Source of the DNA: Streptomyces sp. NRRL B-3428
Lineage (GTDB): Bacteria; Actinomycetota; Actinomycetes; Streptomycetales; Streptomycetaceae
DNA length: 64,000 bases
Assembly: GCA_000721375.1 (NCBI GenBank)
Contig: JOGW01000007.1
Coordinates: forward strand, 62,001 to 126,000
Reading direction: 5' to 3'
The notes under the pieces were generated by a model, which ran no database searches, was not told the DNA's origin, and saw only the letters and a program-made list of their open reading frames with translations. Position numbers and translations under genes: made by a program. Shown one piece after another: positions 53,935 to 63,337 of this stretch (positions are counted from its first letter, which is position 1; each line of letters begins with the position of its first letter).

Positions 53935-53958
53935 AAGTCAAACACTACTGTTTGAGTT
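53935..53958. promoter_or_regulatory. TetR operator 1 of the MFS pair
   Basis: AAGTCAAACA and TGTTTGAGTT flank CTAC; only one base pair breaks the symmetry. It lies 19 bases upstream of the MFS start codon. Confidence 0.75.
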
Positions 53959-53972
53959 ATGAACGCTACTAT

Positions 53973-53996
53973 AACTCGAACATGGCTGTTTGAGTT
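53973..53996. promoter_or_regulatory. TetR operator 2 of the MFS pair
   Basis: AACTCGAACA and TGTTTGAGTT flank TGGC; one pair is broken. It has the same consensus as the site 38 bases before and ends 16 bases upstream of the TetR start. Confidence 0.75.
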
Positions 53997-54012
53997 AAGG
54001 AGTGCGTTGGCG

Positions 54013-54627
54013 ATGGCCCGACCGGCAGCAGCAGGCACGCGCAGCGGAGGCACGCGCAGCGGAGGCACGCGCAGAGCCGACGCACGGCAGAACGCGGACA
54101 AGATCGTGGACGCGGCCATCGAGTGTCTCGGCCGTAAATCGGGCGCGAGCATGGTCGACATCGCACAGGCCGCGGGCGTCGGCCGGGTCACGCTCTACGG
54201 CCACTTCCCCTCGCGGGAGGCCGTCGTCGAAGCAGCCCTGACGCGGGTGATCGAGCGGGGCCAGGGAACGCTCGACGGACTGGACACCGAGGGTGATCCC
54301 CGTGAGGTGCTGCGACAGCTCATCGAGTCGAGCTGGATGCTGATCGCGCAGGCGAGCGGGGTCCTCGAGGCGGCCCAGTCGGCTCTCTCGCCGCAGCGCA
54401 TCCACGATCTCCACGCCGTGCCGGAACGACGTGTCCTCGCGCTGCTCGAACGCGGGCAGGCACAGGGCGTCTTCCGCGACGACCTGCCGGCGGCCTGGCT
54501 GTCCAACGCTCTGCATCACGTACTGAAGGGCGCGGCCGCCGACGTGAACGGCGGCCGCCTGGAGCCGGGTGAGGCCCCGCGGTTCATCACCGGGATCGTT
54601 CTCGCGGCGGCCGCGCCTCAGTCCTGA
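54013..54627 (+). CDS. TetR-family repressor of the MFS exporter
   Basis: The 204-residue protein has a TetR DNA-binding domain at about residues 22-68 (landmarks VDIAQAAGVGRVTLYGHFPSREAV) and a helical ligand domain with VLEAAQSALSPQRIHDLHAV. The first 20 residues include GTRSGG repeats encoded by a 15-base duplication. AAGGAGTG precedes the ATG at 54013; an in-frame ATG at 53959 would run through operator 2 and is unlikely. Divergent position and twin operators identify the MFS gene as target. It is convergent with the ThDP enzyme gene. Confidence 0.92.
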   Translation: MARPAAAGTRSGGTRSGGTRRADARQNADKIVDAAIECLGRKSGASMVDIAQAAGVGRVTLYGHFPSREAVVEAALTRVIERGQGTLDGLDTEGDPREVLRQLIESSWMLIAQASGVLEAAQSALSPQRIHDLHAVPERRVLALLERGQAQGVFRDDLPAAWLSNALHHVLKGAAADVNGGRLEPGEAPRFITGIVLAAAAPQS

Positions 54628-54639
54628 ACCAACGGCTCC

Positions 54640-56328
54640 TCAGTCCAGGTGAGTAGCGGCGAACAGCCGCACCACCGCCGGCAGCACCACGACCGAAGGC
54701 CCGGGCGCCGCAAGGGACTTGGCGAGATCCTCCTCCAGCGTCCGCGCCGACGTCCGCACCGCCGGCACCCCGAAGGACTCCGCGAGCGCCACGAAGTCCG
54801 GGCGCGACAGCTCGGTGCCCGTGGCCTCGCCGAACGCGTCCGTCATGTACTCGCGCAGGATGCCGTAGCCGCCGTCGTCGATGATCAGCCAGGTGACGGG
54901 GAGGTTGTACTGCTTGGCCGTGGCGAGCTCGGCGATCGAGTACATGGCGCCGCCGTCGCCGGAGACGGCGAGGACCGGTCGCGAAGGGTCCGCCGCCGCG
55001 GCACCGATCGCCGCCGGAAACCCGTACCCCAGACCCCCCGCGCCCTGGGCCGAGTGCATCGTGTTGGGGCGGCGGGCGTCGAAGGCCGACCAGGCCCAGT
55101 ACGACAGGATCGTCATGTCCCAGAAGCTGGGGGACGTGTCGGGCAGGGCGCTGCGGATCGAGGCCAGGAGCTCCTGTTCCGCGTCGAGACCCTGCGCCGC
55201 GATCCGCTCCCGTACCCGGGTGAGGACCTCCCGTACCCGAACAGCCGCCGAGGCGTCCTCGCGCGGGCCGTCCAATGTTTCGAGCAGGGCGGTCAGGGCG
55301 ATACGGGCGTCCGCGTGGATACCGAGCGCGGGCAGGTTGGACTCCAGCTTGCCCGCGTCCGCCTCGATCTGGATGACCCGACCGCGGGGCTTGAACGTGT
55401 GGTAGTTCGAGGAGAGTTCACCCAGGCCCGAGCCGACCACGAGCAGGACGTCGGCGTCCTCCAGGAAGTCGGTGGTGTGCCGGTCCTCCAGCCAGGACTG
55501 CAGGGAGAGGGGATGCTCCCAGGGGAAGGCGCCCTTGCCGCCGAAGGTGGTGACCACGGGCGCGTCGAGCTGCTCGGCGAGCGCCCGGAGCTTGCCGGAG
55601 GCGTCCGAGCGGACCACTCCGCCGCCCGCGATGATCGCGGGGCGCTCGGCGCGGGACAGCAAGTCGGCGGCCACCGCGGTCAGTTCGGGGCGGGGCAGCA
55701 GGTCGTGCGGGAAGGCGTCCACCGGGGTGACCACGGGGAGCGCGGTCTGCGCGAGCAGTACGTCCTGCGGGATCTCCACCCACACAGGACCGTGCGGTGC
55801 CGTGAGCGCCGACTCCCAGGCCGCCGCGATCGCGGACGGGATCTGCGACTGCGTACGGACCGTGTGCACGGACTTCACGATGTCGCGGAACGAGGCCTGC
55901 TGGTCGCGGAGTTCATGCAGGTAGCCGTGGCGTCCGCCGCCGAGCCCGGCCGTCGGGATCTGACTGGAGATGGCGAGCACCGGAGCGGAGGCGGCGGCCG
56001 CCTCCTGGAGCGCGGCGAGCGAGGTGAGCGCGCCGGGCCCGGTGGACAGGAGCAGCGGGGCCGCCTCGCCCGTGACCCGGCCGTAGGCGTCGGCCGCGAA
56101 CCCCGCGTTGTTCTCCACCCGCAGTCCCACATAGCGCAGGTCGGAGCGGCGCAGCGCGTCGAACATGCCGAGCGCGTGCTGCCCGGGCAGCCCGAAGACG
56201 GTGGTGGCGCCGAGCCCTTGGAGGGTCTCGACGACCAGGTCACCGCCGTTGCGCCCGGGCGGCGGGTTCAGCGCGGCCGCCACCTGCGCCGGGGTGGGCC
56301 GCAGCTCCACGTCATGATCGTGCGTCAC
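54640..56328 (-). CDS. ThDP-dependent decarboxylase, acetolactate-synthase-like
   Basis: The 562-residue protein has all three ThDP enzyme domains. The N-terminal Pyr domain has FGLPGQHAL and the cofactor-activating Glu72 ([17 protein letters not shown]). The central domain follows, and the PP domain has [16 protein letters not shown] with DDGGYG. It is neither a clear acetolactate synthase nor a pyruvate oxidase. Its size and its partner, a ureohydrolase with a 4-base GTGA overlap, suggest a 2-ketoarginine decarboxylase of the AruI type, giving 4-guanidinobutyraldehyde. This is inference from context. Confidence 0.82.
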   Translation of the reverse strand: MTHDHDVELRPTPAQVAAALNPPPGRNGGDLVVETLQGLGATTVFGLPGQHALGMFDALRRSDLRYVGLRVENNAGFAADAYGRVTGEAAPLLLSTGPGALTSLAALQEAAAASAPVLAISSQIPTAGLGGGRHGYLHELRDQQASFRDIVKSVHTVRTQSQIPSAIAAAWESALTAPHGPVWVEIPQDVLLAQTALPVVTPVDAFPHDLLPRPELTAVAADLLSRAERPAIIAGGGVVRSDASGKLRALAEQLDAPVVTTFGGKGAFPWEHPLSLQSWLEDRHTTDFLEDADVLLVVGSGLGELSSNYHTFKPRGRVIQIEADAGKLESNLPALGIHADARIALTALLETLDGPREDASAAVRVREVLTRVRERIAAQGLDAEQELLASIRSALPDTSPSFWDMTILSYWAWSAFDARRPNTMHSAQGAGGLGYGFPAAIGAAAADPSRPVLAVSGDGGAMYSIAELATAKQYNLPVTWLIIDDGGYGILREYMTDAFGEATGTELSRPDFVALAESFGVPAVRTSARTLEEDLAKSLAAPGPSVVVLPAVVRLFAATHLD

Positions 56329-57368
56329 TCGGCACCCCGGCGGCTCGCGGCGCTGTGCTTGATTGCGCCGCCTTCGGCAGCGACTTGCCGGCTCATGATC
56401 GTCGTCAGCTCGTACGCCGTGTGCGAGGCCGCCACCGCCGTGATCTCCGCGTGGTCGTACGCGGGCGCCACCTCGACCACATCCGCCGAGACCAGGTTGC
56501 AGGAGGCCAGGCCCCGCAGGATCTCCAGAAGTTCGCGCGAGGTCATACCGCCGGCCTCGGGGGTGCCGGTGCCGGGGGCGTGGGCCGGGTCCAGGCAGTC
56601 GATGTCGATGGAGATGTACAGCGGACGGTCGCCGATGCGCTGGCGCAGCTGGTCCGCGACCTCGTCGGCGCCGCGCCGGTAGACATCGGCGGAGGTGACG
56701 ATGCCGAAGCCCATCTTCTCGTCGTCGGTGAGGTCCTGCTTGCCGTACAGCGGCCCGCGGATACCCACGTGCGACAGCGCCTCGGTGTCGAGGATGCCCT
56801 CCTCGACCGCCCGCCGGAACGGGGTGCCGTGAGTGTACTCCGCGCCGAAGTAGGTGTCCCAGGTGTCCAGGTGCGCGTCGAAGTGCAGGAGCGCGACCGG
56901 GCCGTGCTTCTTGGCCACCGAGCGGAGCAGCGGCAGGGCGATGGTGTGGTCGCCGCCGAGGGTCATCAACCGGGCGCCCGTGCCGAGCAGTTCGTCGGCG
57001 GCGGCCTCCACGGTCTCCACGGCCTCGTTGATGTTGAACGGATTGGCCGCGATGTCACCGGCGTCCGCGACCTGCGCGAGCGCGAACGGCGAGGCGTCCT
57101 GCGCGGGGTTGTAGGGACGGAGCAGTCGCGAGGCCTCACGGATCGCGTTGCCGCCGAAGCGGGCGCCCGGGCGGTAGGAGACCCCGCTGTCGAAGGGCAC
57201 ACCGACGACGGCGACATCGGTGGTGCCGACCTCGTCCAGGCGCGGCAGGCGCGCGAAGGTGGCCGGACCCGCATACCGCGGGATACGGGAGGAATCCACG
57301 GGCCCACGCGGGGCTGCGGACGGGGTGCCGGTGGCTCCGGCGGTTCCGGGGGTCTCGCTGCTGCTCAT
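56325..57368 (-). CDS. speB: Ureohydrolase: agmatinase or guanidinobutyrase
   Basis: The 347-residue protein is an arginase-family enzyme with all manganese ligands: GGDHT (His141), [10 protein letters not shown] (Asp164, His166, Asp168) and [14 protein letters not shown] (Asp255, Asp257). It splits a guanidino compound into an amine and urea. The 30 N-terminal residues are a Ser/Pro/Gly extension. Substrate could be agmatine or 4-guanidinobutyrate. The overlap with the ThDP enzyme, nearby symporter and PucR regulator make the second plausible. The symbol is given for the family. Confidence 0.88.
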   Translation of the reverse strand: MSSSETPGTAGATGTPSAAPRGPVDSSRIPRYAGPATFARLPRLDEVGTTDVAVVGVPFDSGVSYRPGARFGGNAIREASRLLRPYNPAQDASPFALAQVADAGDIAANPFNINEAVETVEAAADELLGTGARLMTLGGDHTIALPLLRSVAKKHGPVALLHFDAHLDTWDTYFGAEYTHGTPFRRAVEEGILDTEALSHVGIRGPLYGKQDLTDDEKMGFGIVTSADVYRRGADEVADQLRQRIGDRPLYISIDIDCLDPAHAPGTGTPEAGGMTSRELLEILRGLASCNLVSADVVEVAPAYDHAEITAVAASHTAYELTTIMSRQVAAEGGAIKHSAASRRGAE

Positions 57369-57425
57369 CGTCGAGCTCCTTCAGGGTGGTGCGGGTGGTG
57401 CGATCGCTGCGCGTCAAGTGTCGCC

Positions 57426-57447
57426 CAAATCGCCGGAGGGCGATTTG
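57426..57447. promoter_or_regulatory. Hairpin or operator between symporter and ureohydrolase genes
   Basis: CAAATCGCC (57426-57434) and GGCGATTTG (57439-57447) are perfect arms with a 4-base centre. It lies 17 bases after the symporter stop and 58 bases before the ureohydrolase ATG, so it could end the symporter transcript or serve as an operator. Confidence 0.5.
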
Positions 57448-57463
57448 TCCTGTGGATAACTTG

Positions 57464-58948
57464 CTAGGACCCTGCCGTGACGGCCTCCGCACCCTCCGCC
57501 GAAGCCGGCTCCTCGTCCCCGCCCCGCCCCGCGAGCCGCTCCCGCCAGTTGGCGAGCACGGCCTCGTCGGTCGGCCTTGTGGCGAGGGAGACCACGACGT
57601 ACGCGGCCAGCGAGGCGAGCAGCCCGTAATAGACGGGCTCGTTGGCCAGCACCCCGTACTTCCACATCAGGAAGATCACGGTGCCGCCGCCGACACCCAC
57701 GGCGGCCAGCGCCCCGTACACCGTCCCGCGCCTCCACAGGAGGCCGCCGAGGATCGGCACGAGCAGCCCGCCGACGAGGAGGTCGTACGCGACGGTCAGG
57801 CCCTCCAGAACGCTGTCCAGCTGGATCGCGATCACGATCACGGCGACGCCCATGATCAGGATGAACACCCGGTTCCCCTTGACCTCGTCCCGCTCGTCCC
57901 CATCGGACGCAGCCCCGGTGATCCCGCGGATCCGCGACCAGATGTCGTTGTTCGCCACGGTCGCCGAGGCTATGAGCGCCCCCGAGGACGTGGACATCAC
58001 AGCGGCCAGCGCGGCGGCGAGCACCAACCCCCGCACACCCACCGGCAGTTCCTCCTTCACGATCGTCGCGAAGGCGTCGTCTGCCGAGCCGAGCTTCGGG
58101 AAGAGCACCTTGGCCGCCGTACCGATCACGGCGCCGGCCAGCGCGTACACCAGGCAGTACGTACCGGCCACGGTGCCGCCCCACTTGGCCGTCGTGTCAC
58201 TGCGGGCGGTGAACACGCGCTGCCAGATGTCCTGCCCGATGAGCATGCCGAACGTGTAGATCAGGACGTACGTGAAGATCGTCTCGCCGCCGATGCCGAG
58301 CGGGTCGAAGTACGAGGTCGGCAGCGAGTCCCTCATCTCGCCGAAGCCGCCCGCCTTCACCACCGCGATGGGGAGCAGGAGCAGCAGCACACCGATCGTC
58401 TTGACCACGAACTGCACCATGTCGGTGAGCGTGATCGACCACATGCCGCCGAGGGTCGAGTAGGCGACGACGATGGTGCCGCCGAGGATGATCGACATCG
58501 TGCGGTTCAGGTCGAAGAGGACGTCGAAGATCGTGGCGTACGCGATCGTCGAAGTGACCGCGAGCATCAGGGTGTACGCCCACATCACCAGGCCCGAGAT
58601 GACACCCGCGCGCCCGCCGTAGCGCAGGTCGAGCATCTCGGAGACGGTGTAGACCTTCAGGCGCGCGATGCGTGCCGAGAAGAAGACGCTGAGCGCCAGC
58701 AGTCCGAGGCCGATGGTGAACACCATCCAGGCGCCCGACAGGCCGTACTGGTACCCGAGCCCCACGCCGCCGATGGTCGAGGCGCCGCCGAGGACGATCG
58801 CGGCCATGGTGCCGGAGTACATCGCGGGCCCGAGCCGCCGTCCCGCGACCAGGAACTCGCTCTTGTTACGGGCCCTGCGCATCCCCCACCAGCCCACGGC
58901 GAGCATGCCGGCGAGATAGACGACGATCACCGCGTAATCGACAGCCAT
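57464..58948 (-). CDS. Sodium:solute symporter (SSS family)
   Basis: The 494-residue membrane protein has about thirteen helices. Family landmarks are RNKSEFLVAGRRLGPAMYSGTMAA near the start and AAALAAVMSTSSGALIASATVANNDIW in helix 8, with the Ser residues of the sodium site. The SSS family imports sugars, amino acids, urea or pyrimidines. The ATG at 58948 has GAGGAAC. With the ureohydrolase genes downstream on the same strand it may bring in the guanidino compound or a related amine. It is divergent from the PucR gene. Confidence 0.9.
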   Translation of the reverse strand: MAVDYAVIVVYLAGMLAVGWWGMRRARNKSEFLVAGRRLGPAMYSGTMAAIVLGGASTIGGVGLGYQYGLSGAWMVFTIGLGLLALSVFFSARIARLKVYTVSEMLDLRYGGRAGVISGLVMWAYTLMLAVTSTIAYATIFDVLFDLNRTMSIILGGTIVVAYSTLGGMWSITLTDMVQFVVKTIGVLLLLLPIAVVKAGGFGEMRDSLPTSYFDPLGIGGETIFTYVLIYTFGMLIGQDIWQRVFTARSDTTAKWGGTVAGTYCLVYALAGAVIGTAAKVLFPKLGSADDAFATIVKEELPVGVRGLVLAAALAAVMSTSSGALIASATVANNDIWSRIRGITGAASDGDERDEVKGNRVFILIMGVAVIVIAIQLDSVLEGLTVAYDLLVGGLLVPILGGLLWRRGTVYGALAAVGVGGGTVIFLMWKYGVLANEPVYYGLLASLAAYVVVSLATRPTDEAVLANWRERLAGRGGDEEPASAEGAEAVTAGS

Positions 58949-59067
58949 GCGCTGTTCCTCCAAAGGGCCGGGGGGCGGTTCGTGGGTTGACCCTAGGTGG
59001 CCCGCACAAGGCCGTGAAGTGTACGTTTCATCCATTCCAAGGCTGTCGGATGGAGGGAACGTCCACG

Positions 59068-60567
59068 ATGCCCGAGCCCACGGCACCGACCACCTCGCCG
59101 GTCGACTCGCCGACCCCCTCGCCGGCCGCCCCTCCCACCCCTCCCATCCCTCTGACCGCCCTCCTGGCCCGCACCGATCTGGGCCTGCGCCAGGTCGCGG
59201 GACCGGTCGACGCCGAGACCGCCGTGCACTGGGTGCACACCAGCGAGATGGCCGACCCCTATCCGTATCTCCTGGGCGGTGAACTGCTCCTGTCCGCGGG
59301 CGTCCACTGCCCCGACCCCACGGATGCGGCGCACTTCGACACGTATGCCGCCCGGATCGTGCAGGCCGGTGGCGCCGCGCTCGGCATCGGTATCGCGCCC
59401 GTGCACGACCGCGTGCCCGAGCCCTTGATCGAGGCCTGCGACCGCTACGGACTCCCGCTCCTCGAAGTCGCCCCGAAGACCCCGTTCACCACGGTCGCGC
59501 GGGCCGTATGGCAGCTGATGGCCCAGGCCCGCCATGCCGAACTCCGCCGGGTCGCCGAGGCCCAGCAGGCCCTCGCCGCCGCGGCCGCCCGCCCCGATCC
59601 GGTCGCCTCCGTACTGCGCCAACTCGCCCGCCGCCTGGGCGGATACGCGGTGCTGCTCGGTGCGTCCCCCGTACGAGAAGCGGGCCGGACACCACGAGAG
59701 CCGGTCCGTGCGGCACTCGACCACCTCGCGCAGGTCGTCGGTCCCGGCGCGTCCCGCCCCGCCTCCGCCACCGACACCGTCTCCCCCGGCGCCCACCTCG
59801 CCGCCTACGCCCTGGCCGGCGCGCCGGGCCTCGCGCTCGGAGTCGTCACCCCGGCCCGCGAACCGGGCGACCACACCATCGCGGGCGCCGCCGCCGTACT
59901 CCTCTCCCTGCTCACCGCCGAGCACCAGGGCGCGGCCGAGACCCGCCGCAGCGCGGCCCTCGTGCGGCTGCTCCTCGGCGCAGGGCCCGACGACGTGACC
60001 GCGCTGCTCGGGCCGGCGCCCTGGACGGTCGTACGGGGACGGGCCACCGAAGGCGACGGAGATCCGGGGGCGTTGGCGGCCGCGCTGGGCAGTGCGCTCT
60101 TCGACAAGGACCGGGAAGGAGTACGGGTGGTGCTCACCGCCGGCGCCGAGCCGACCGCGCAGACGGGCTGGACGCTCGGGGCGGGAGCCGCCGTGGAGCC
60201 TGCCGAGCTGGCCACCGCGGAGGTCCAGGCCCTGCGCGCGCTGGGCCGTGCGGAGGCCACCCGCTCCCCCTTCGTACGCCACGGTGCGGGCGCGGGGCTC
60301 GGCGAACTGGTCCCGCCCGCCGAGGCGTCGGCGTACGCCCGCACCCTGCTGGCGCCTTTGAGCCAGGCACCGAACGGCGAGGCGCTGACCGAGACCCTCC
60401 GCACCTGGCTCTCCCTGCACGGCAGTTGGGACCGCACGGCCACGGCGCAGGGGGTGCACCGCAACACCGTCCGCCAGCGGGTGGCCCGGTGCGCGGTGCT
60501 CCTCGACGCGGACTTGGACGATCCGGACGTCCGCATGGAGCTGTGGTTCGCGTTGCGGGTGGGCTGA
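59068..60567 (+). CDS. PucR-family transcriptional regulator
   Basis: The 499-residue protein has a Pro/Thr-rich start, then a PucR N-terminal (purine catabolism regulator) domain at about 30-150 (GPVDAETAVHWVHTSEMADPYPYLLGGELLLSAG as landmark LGGELLLSAG), a middle GGDEF-like domain, and the C-terminal HTH_30 at about 445-499 (LHGSWDRTATAQGVHRNTVRQRV). PucR regulators control use of purines, allantoin, and amino compounds such as GABA. It is divergent from the symporter. GGAGGG is ten bases before the ATG at 59068, a little far. Confidence 0.9.
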   Translation: MPEPTAPTTSPVDSPTPSPAAPPTPPIPLTALLARTDLGLRQVAGPVDAETAVHWVHTSEMADPYPYLLGGELLLSAGVHCPDPTDAAHFDTYAARIVQAGGAALGIGIAPVHDRVPEPLIEACDRYGLPLLEVAPKTPFTTVARAVWQLMAQARHAELRRVAEAQQALAAAAARPDPVASVLRQLARRLGGYAVLLGASPVREAGRTPREPVRAALDHLAQVVGPGASRPASATDTVSPGAHLAAYALAGAPGLALGVVTPAREPGDHTIAGAAAVLLSLLTAEHQGAAETRRSAALVRLLLGAGPDDVTALLGPAPWTVVRGRATEGDGDPGALAAALGSALFDKDREGVRVVLTAGAEPTAQTGWTLGAGAAVEPAELATAEVQALRALGRAEATRSPFVRHGAGAGLGELVPPAEASAYARTLLAPLSQAPNGEALTETLRTWLSLHGSWDRTATAQGVHRNTVRQRVARCAVLLDADLDDPDVRMELWFALRVG

Positions 60568-60651
60568 TGGCGCAGCATCGGGCGCGGGCCGTCGCGGATC
60601 ACCAACCGGACACCAGCGCCGCCCCCGCCCGCGTGACGGCACAATGGCCCC

Positions 60652-61437
60652 ATGCCCATACCCAGCCGCGAAGCCCTCGTCGACCACCTCGTCCGTACGC
60701 GTATCGCCGGTGACGTCGCCACTCCCCGCGAGAACAACCTCAGCCACTACCGCAAGCTCTCCAACGGCGACCGCCACTACTGGCTGGGGATCGAGCTCGG
60801 CGACCGCTGGACCGATGAGCAGGACGTGCTCGCCGTGATGGCCGAGCGGTGCGGGGTGGTCGACGACCCCGAGCACCGTTTCGGGCAGGACACCATCGAC
60901 CCCGAGCTGACCGTGGCCGGGCTCGAGCGGATGGCCGCGCGGCTGCGCAAGGCCGTCGACGGCGAGCAGCGGGTGCTCTTCGCGACCGGTCACCCCGGGG
61001 CGCTGCTCGATGTGCACCGTGCGACCGCGGACGCCATGCGCCGCGCGGGCTGCGAGATCGTGCGGATCCCGGGCGGGCTCGTGGCGGACGAGGGTTACGT
61101 CTTCCAGTTCGCCGATGTGGCCGTCTTCGAGCGCGGCGCGAGCCTCTGGCACACCCACTCCCCCGAGCCGATGAACGCGATCCTGGACGCCTTGGAGGCG
61201 GAAGGAAGCCCGCTGCCCGATCTGGTCGTCGCCGACCACGGCTGGGCGGGGCGCGCGGGGCAGCGCGGTATCGACTCGGTGGGCTATGCGGACTGCAACG
61301 ACCCGGCCCTGTTCCTGGGCGAGGCGGAGGGCACGGTGCAGGTCACGGTCCCGCTCGACGACCACGTACTGGATCCGCGGTTCTACGAGCCGATGACGGC
61401 GTTCCTGCTGGACGCTGCCGGTCTTCTCGACCGATAA
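60652..61437 (+). CDS. Conserved actinobacterial protein, phosphatase-like
   Basis: The 261-residue protein is cytoplasmic, with no signal. A central motif FATGHPGALLDVHRATADAMRRAG and a later VVADHGWAGRAGQRGI carry His, Asp and Gly residues that could bind phosphate or metal. The fold may be Rossmann-like, HAD-type or related, which I cannot settle. I recall similar Streptomyces proteins labelled phosphatase, but the motif is not a standard HAD DxD. It is next to PucR on the same strand and convergent with the CDF transporter, 9 bases away. Confidence 0.6.
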   Translation: MPIPSREALVDHLVRTRIAGDVATPRENNLSHYRKLSNGDRHYWLGIELGDRWTDEQDVLAVMAERCGVVDDPEHRFGQDTIDPELTVAGLERMAARLRKAVDGEQRVLFATGHPGALLDVHRATADAMRRAGCEIVRIPGGLVADEGYVFQFADVAVFERGASLWHTHSPEPMNAILDALEAEGSPLPDLVVADHGWAGRAGQRGIDSVGYADCNDPALFLGEAEGTVQVTVPLDDHVLDPRFYEPMTAFLLDAAGLLDR

Positions 61438-61446
61438 GACCTCGGC

Positions 61447-62406
61447 TCAGCCCTGTACTGGCGGTGTCGGATCGATGAACACCCTCCGCACCGCCGGGAA
61501 CCGGGCCTTCAGACGCCGCTCCGCCTCCTCGCAGGCCCACTCCACATCGGCGGCCGTGGACACGTCGCGGAAGTCCGCCTTCGCCGCGATCAGCACCTCG
61601 CCCGGGCCCTGCACGATGGTCACGAGGTCGACGACCTCCATCACGTGCGGGACGGCGAGGAGTTCGGCGCGCACCTGCTCGCGCATCTCCGGCGGCAGTG
61701 CACGGCCGATCAGGTGCTCGGCGTTGCTGCGGCCCAGCTCCCAGGCGACCCACACCAGGAGCAGGCCGATCAGGATCGACGCGATCCCGTCGTACACACC
61801 GGATCCGGTGAGCTGCCCGCCGAGCAGACCGCCGGCGGCGAGCGCGAGACCGATCAACGCGGCGACGTTCTCCAGGAGTACGGCCTTGACCGCCGTGTCG
61901 GGTGTCTCGCGCACATAGCGGCCGACCCTGGTGTGGAAGCGGGCCGCCTCGCCCTTCACCTGCCGCCAGGCGACGAGCAGCGAGTAGCCCTCCAGGAGGA
62001 AGGCGATCGCGAGAATGATGTACGAGAGGGCCGGATTGCCCGGCTCCTCGCCGTGCGTGAGCGTGTGGATCCCGTCGTACACGGCGAAGACACCGCCGCC
62101 GACGAAGGTCGCGACGGCCGCGAGCAGCGCCCAGACGTAGCGCGCGCCGCTGTAGCCGAGCGGATGGGCCTCGTCGGCGGGCTTCTCGCCGGCCTTGAGG
62201 GAGACGAGCAGCATCACCTCGGTGACGGTGTCGGCCACCGAGTGCGCCGCTTCGGAGAGCATCGCGCTGGAGCCGCTGATGATCCCGCCGACCGCCTTGG
62301 CCGCGGCGATCCCGAGGTTGGTGAGAGCGGCGACGACGACCGTCCCCACCGATTCAGAGGGCTCAGTGGGCTCCGAAGACTCCCCGGCAGACTCCAGCTC
62401 GCTCAT
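61447..62406 (-). CDS. Cation diffusion facilitator transporter
   Basis: The 319-residue protein has six membrane helices in the CDF pattern. Helix 2 has SSAMLSEAAHSVADTVTEVML, with the metal-binding His and Asp pair, and helix 5 carries the second metal site region (GVYDGIASILIGLLLV). A C-terminal cytoplasmic domain of about 90 residues ends in VFIDPTPPVQG. The first 20 residues are Glu/Ser-rich. The substrate is probably zinc, iron or cobalt with proton exchange. There is no operon partner. Confidence 0.92.
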   Translation of the reverse strand: MSELESAGESSEPTEPSESVGTVVVAALTNLGIAAAKAVGGIISGSSAMLSEAAHSVADTVTEVMLLVSLKAGEKPADEAHPLGYSGARYVWALLAAVATFVGGGVFAVYDGIHTLTHGEEPGNPALSYIILAIAFLLEGYSLLVAWRQVKGEAARFHTRVGRYVRETPDTAVKAVLLENVAALIGLALAAGGLLGGQLTGSGVYDGIASILIGLLLVWVAWELGRSNAEHLIGRALPPEMREQVRAELLAVPHVMEVVDLVTIVQGPGEVLIAAKADFRDVSTAADVEWACEEAERRLKARFPAVRRVFIDPTPPVQG

Positions 62407-62443
62407 GCAGCGACGTTATGTCCGATGAGAGTGCCCCGCGCGC

Positions 62444-63331
62444 TCAGCGCGGTACCCGGACCACGCCCTCCTGGATCACCGAGATCGCGAGCCGTCCGTC
62501 CTGCGTGTAGATCCGTGCCTGCCCGAGGCCGCGGCCACCGGAGGCGGACGGCGACTCCTGGTCGTAGAGCAGCCATTCGTCCGCGCGGAACGGCCGGTGG
62601 AACCACATCGCGTGATCGAGCGAGGCCCCGACCACATCGCCGACCGCCCAGCCGCCGCGGCCGTGCGCGAGGAGCACCGAGTCGAGCAGCGTCATGTCCG
62701 ACACGTACGTGGCCAGGCAGACGTGGAGCAGCGGATCGTCGCCGAGCTTGCCGTTCGCGCGGAACCACACCTGCGAGCGGGGCTCGCGCGCCTCACCCAC
62801 GGTCCCGAACGGAGGGGCGTCCACGTACCGCAGATCGACCGCCCCACGCGCGGCGATCATGCGCTCGACGGTCCGCGGGTCGAGGAACTTGCTCGCGTAC
62901 TGCGGCAGCATCTCGGCCGCGGTCGGCAGCGTCTCCGGATCGGGCGACGGCGGCATCTCGGCCTGGTGCTCCAGGCCTTCCTCATACGTCTGGAAGGAGG
63001 CCGAGAGGTGGAAGATCGGCTTGCCGTGCTGGACCGCGACGACCCGGCGCGTGGTGAAGGAGCGGCCGTCGCGGATCCGGTCGACCTCGTAGACGATGGG
63101 CGCGCCGGGGTCGCCCATGCGCAGGAAGTACGCGTGCAGCGAGTGGGCGTCGCGCCCTTCGGGCACGGTGCGGCCCGCGGCGACCAGGGCCTGGGCGGCG
63201 ACCTGCCCGCCGAAGACCCTGGGCACCAGTGCGGACCGTGACTGGCCGCGGAAATAGTCCTGCTCGATCCGCTCCAGGTCGAGCAGATCGAGCAGGCCCT
63301 GCAGTTCGTCGTTCAAGACGAGCGTCTCCAA
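62444..63331 (-). CDS. tesB: Acyl-CoA thioesterase II
   Basis: The 295-residue protein is a double hotdog of the TesB family. The start has DYFRGQSRSALVPRVFGGQVAAQALVAA and HSLHAYFLRMGDP; the second half has DMTLLDSVLLAHG and SLDHAMWFHRPFRADEW. The catalytic Asp-Thr/Gln triad sits in these motifs in the family. It hydrolyses acyl-CoA esters. It begins with TTG, with AGGA four bases before, or with a later TTG at 63319. It is 6 bases after the acyl-CoA dehydrogenase gene, so it is cotranscribed. Confidence 0.9.
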   Translation of the reverse strand: METLVLNDELQGLLDLLDLERIEQDYFRGQSRSALVPRVFGGQVAAQALVAAGRTVPEGRDAHSLHAYFLRMGDPGAPIVYEVDRIRDGRSFTTRRVVAVQHGKPIFHLSASFQTYEEGLEHQAEMPPSPDPETLPTAAEMLPQYASKFLDPRTVERMIAARGAVDLRYVDAPPFGTVGEAREPRSQVWFRANGKLGDDPLLHVCLATYVSDMTLLDSVLLAHGRGGWAVGDVVGASLDHAMWFHRPFRADEWLLYDQESPSASGGRGLGQARIYTQDGRLAISVIQEGVVRVPR

Positions 63332-63337
63332 CGGGTC

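Noticed and set aside
52824..53941. Long frames opposite or overlapping the MFS gene
   Set aside because: They are Arg/Pro-rich shadows in alternative frames without signals; the MFS frame has clear membrane motifs.
57451..57459. Replication origin at a perfect DnaA box
   Set aside because: A single box with no cluster, no dnaA or dnaN genes; one exact match in 64 kb can be chance.
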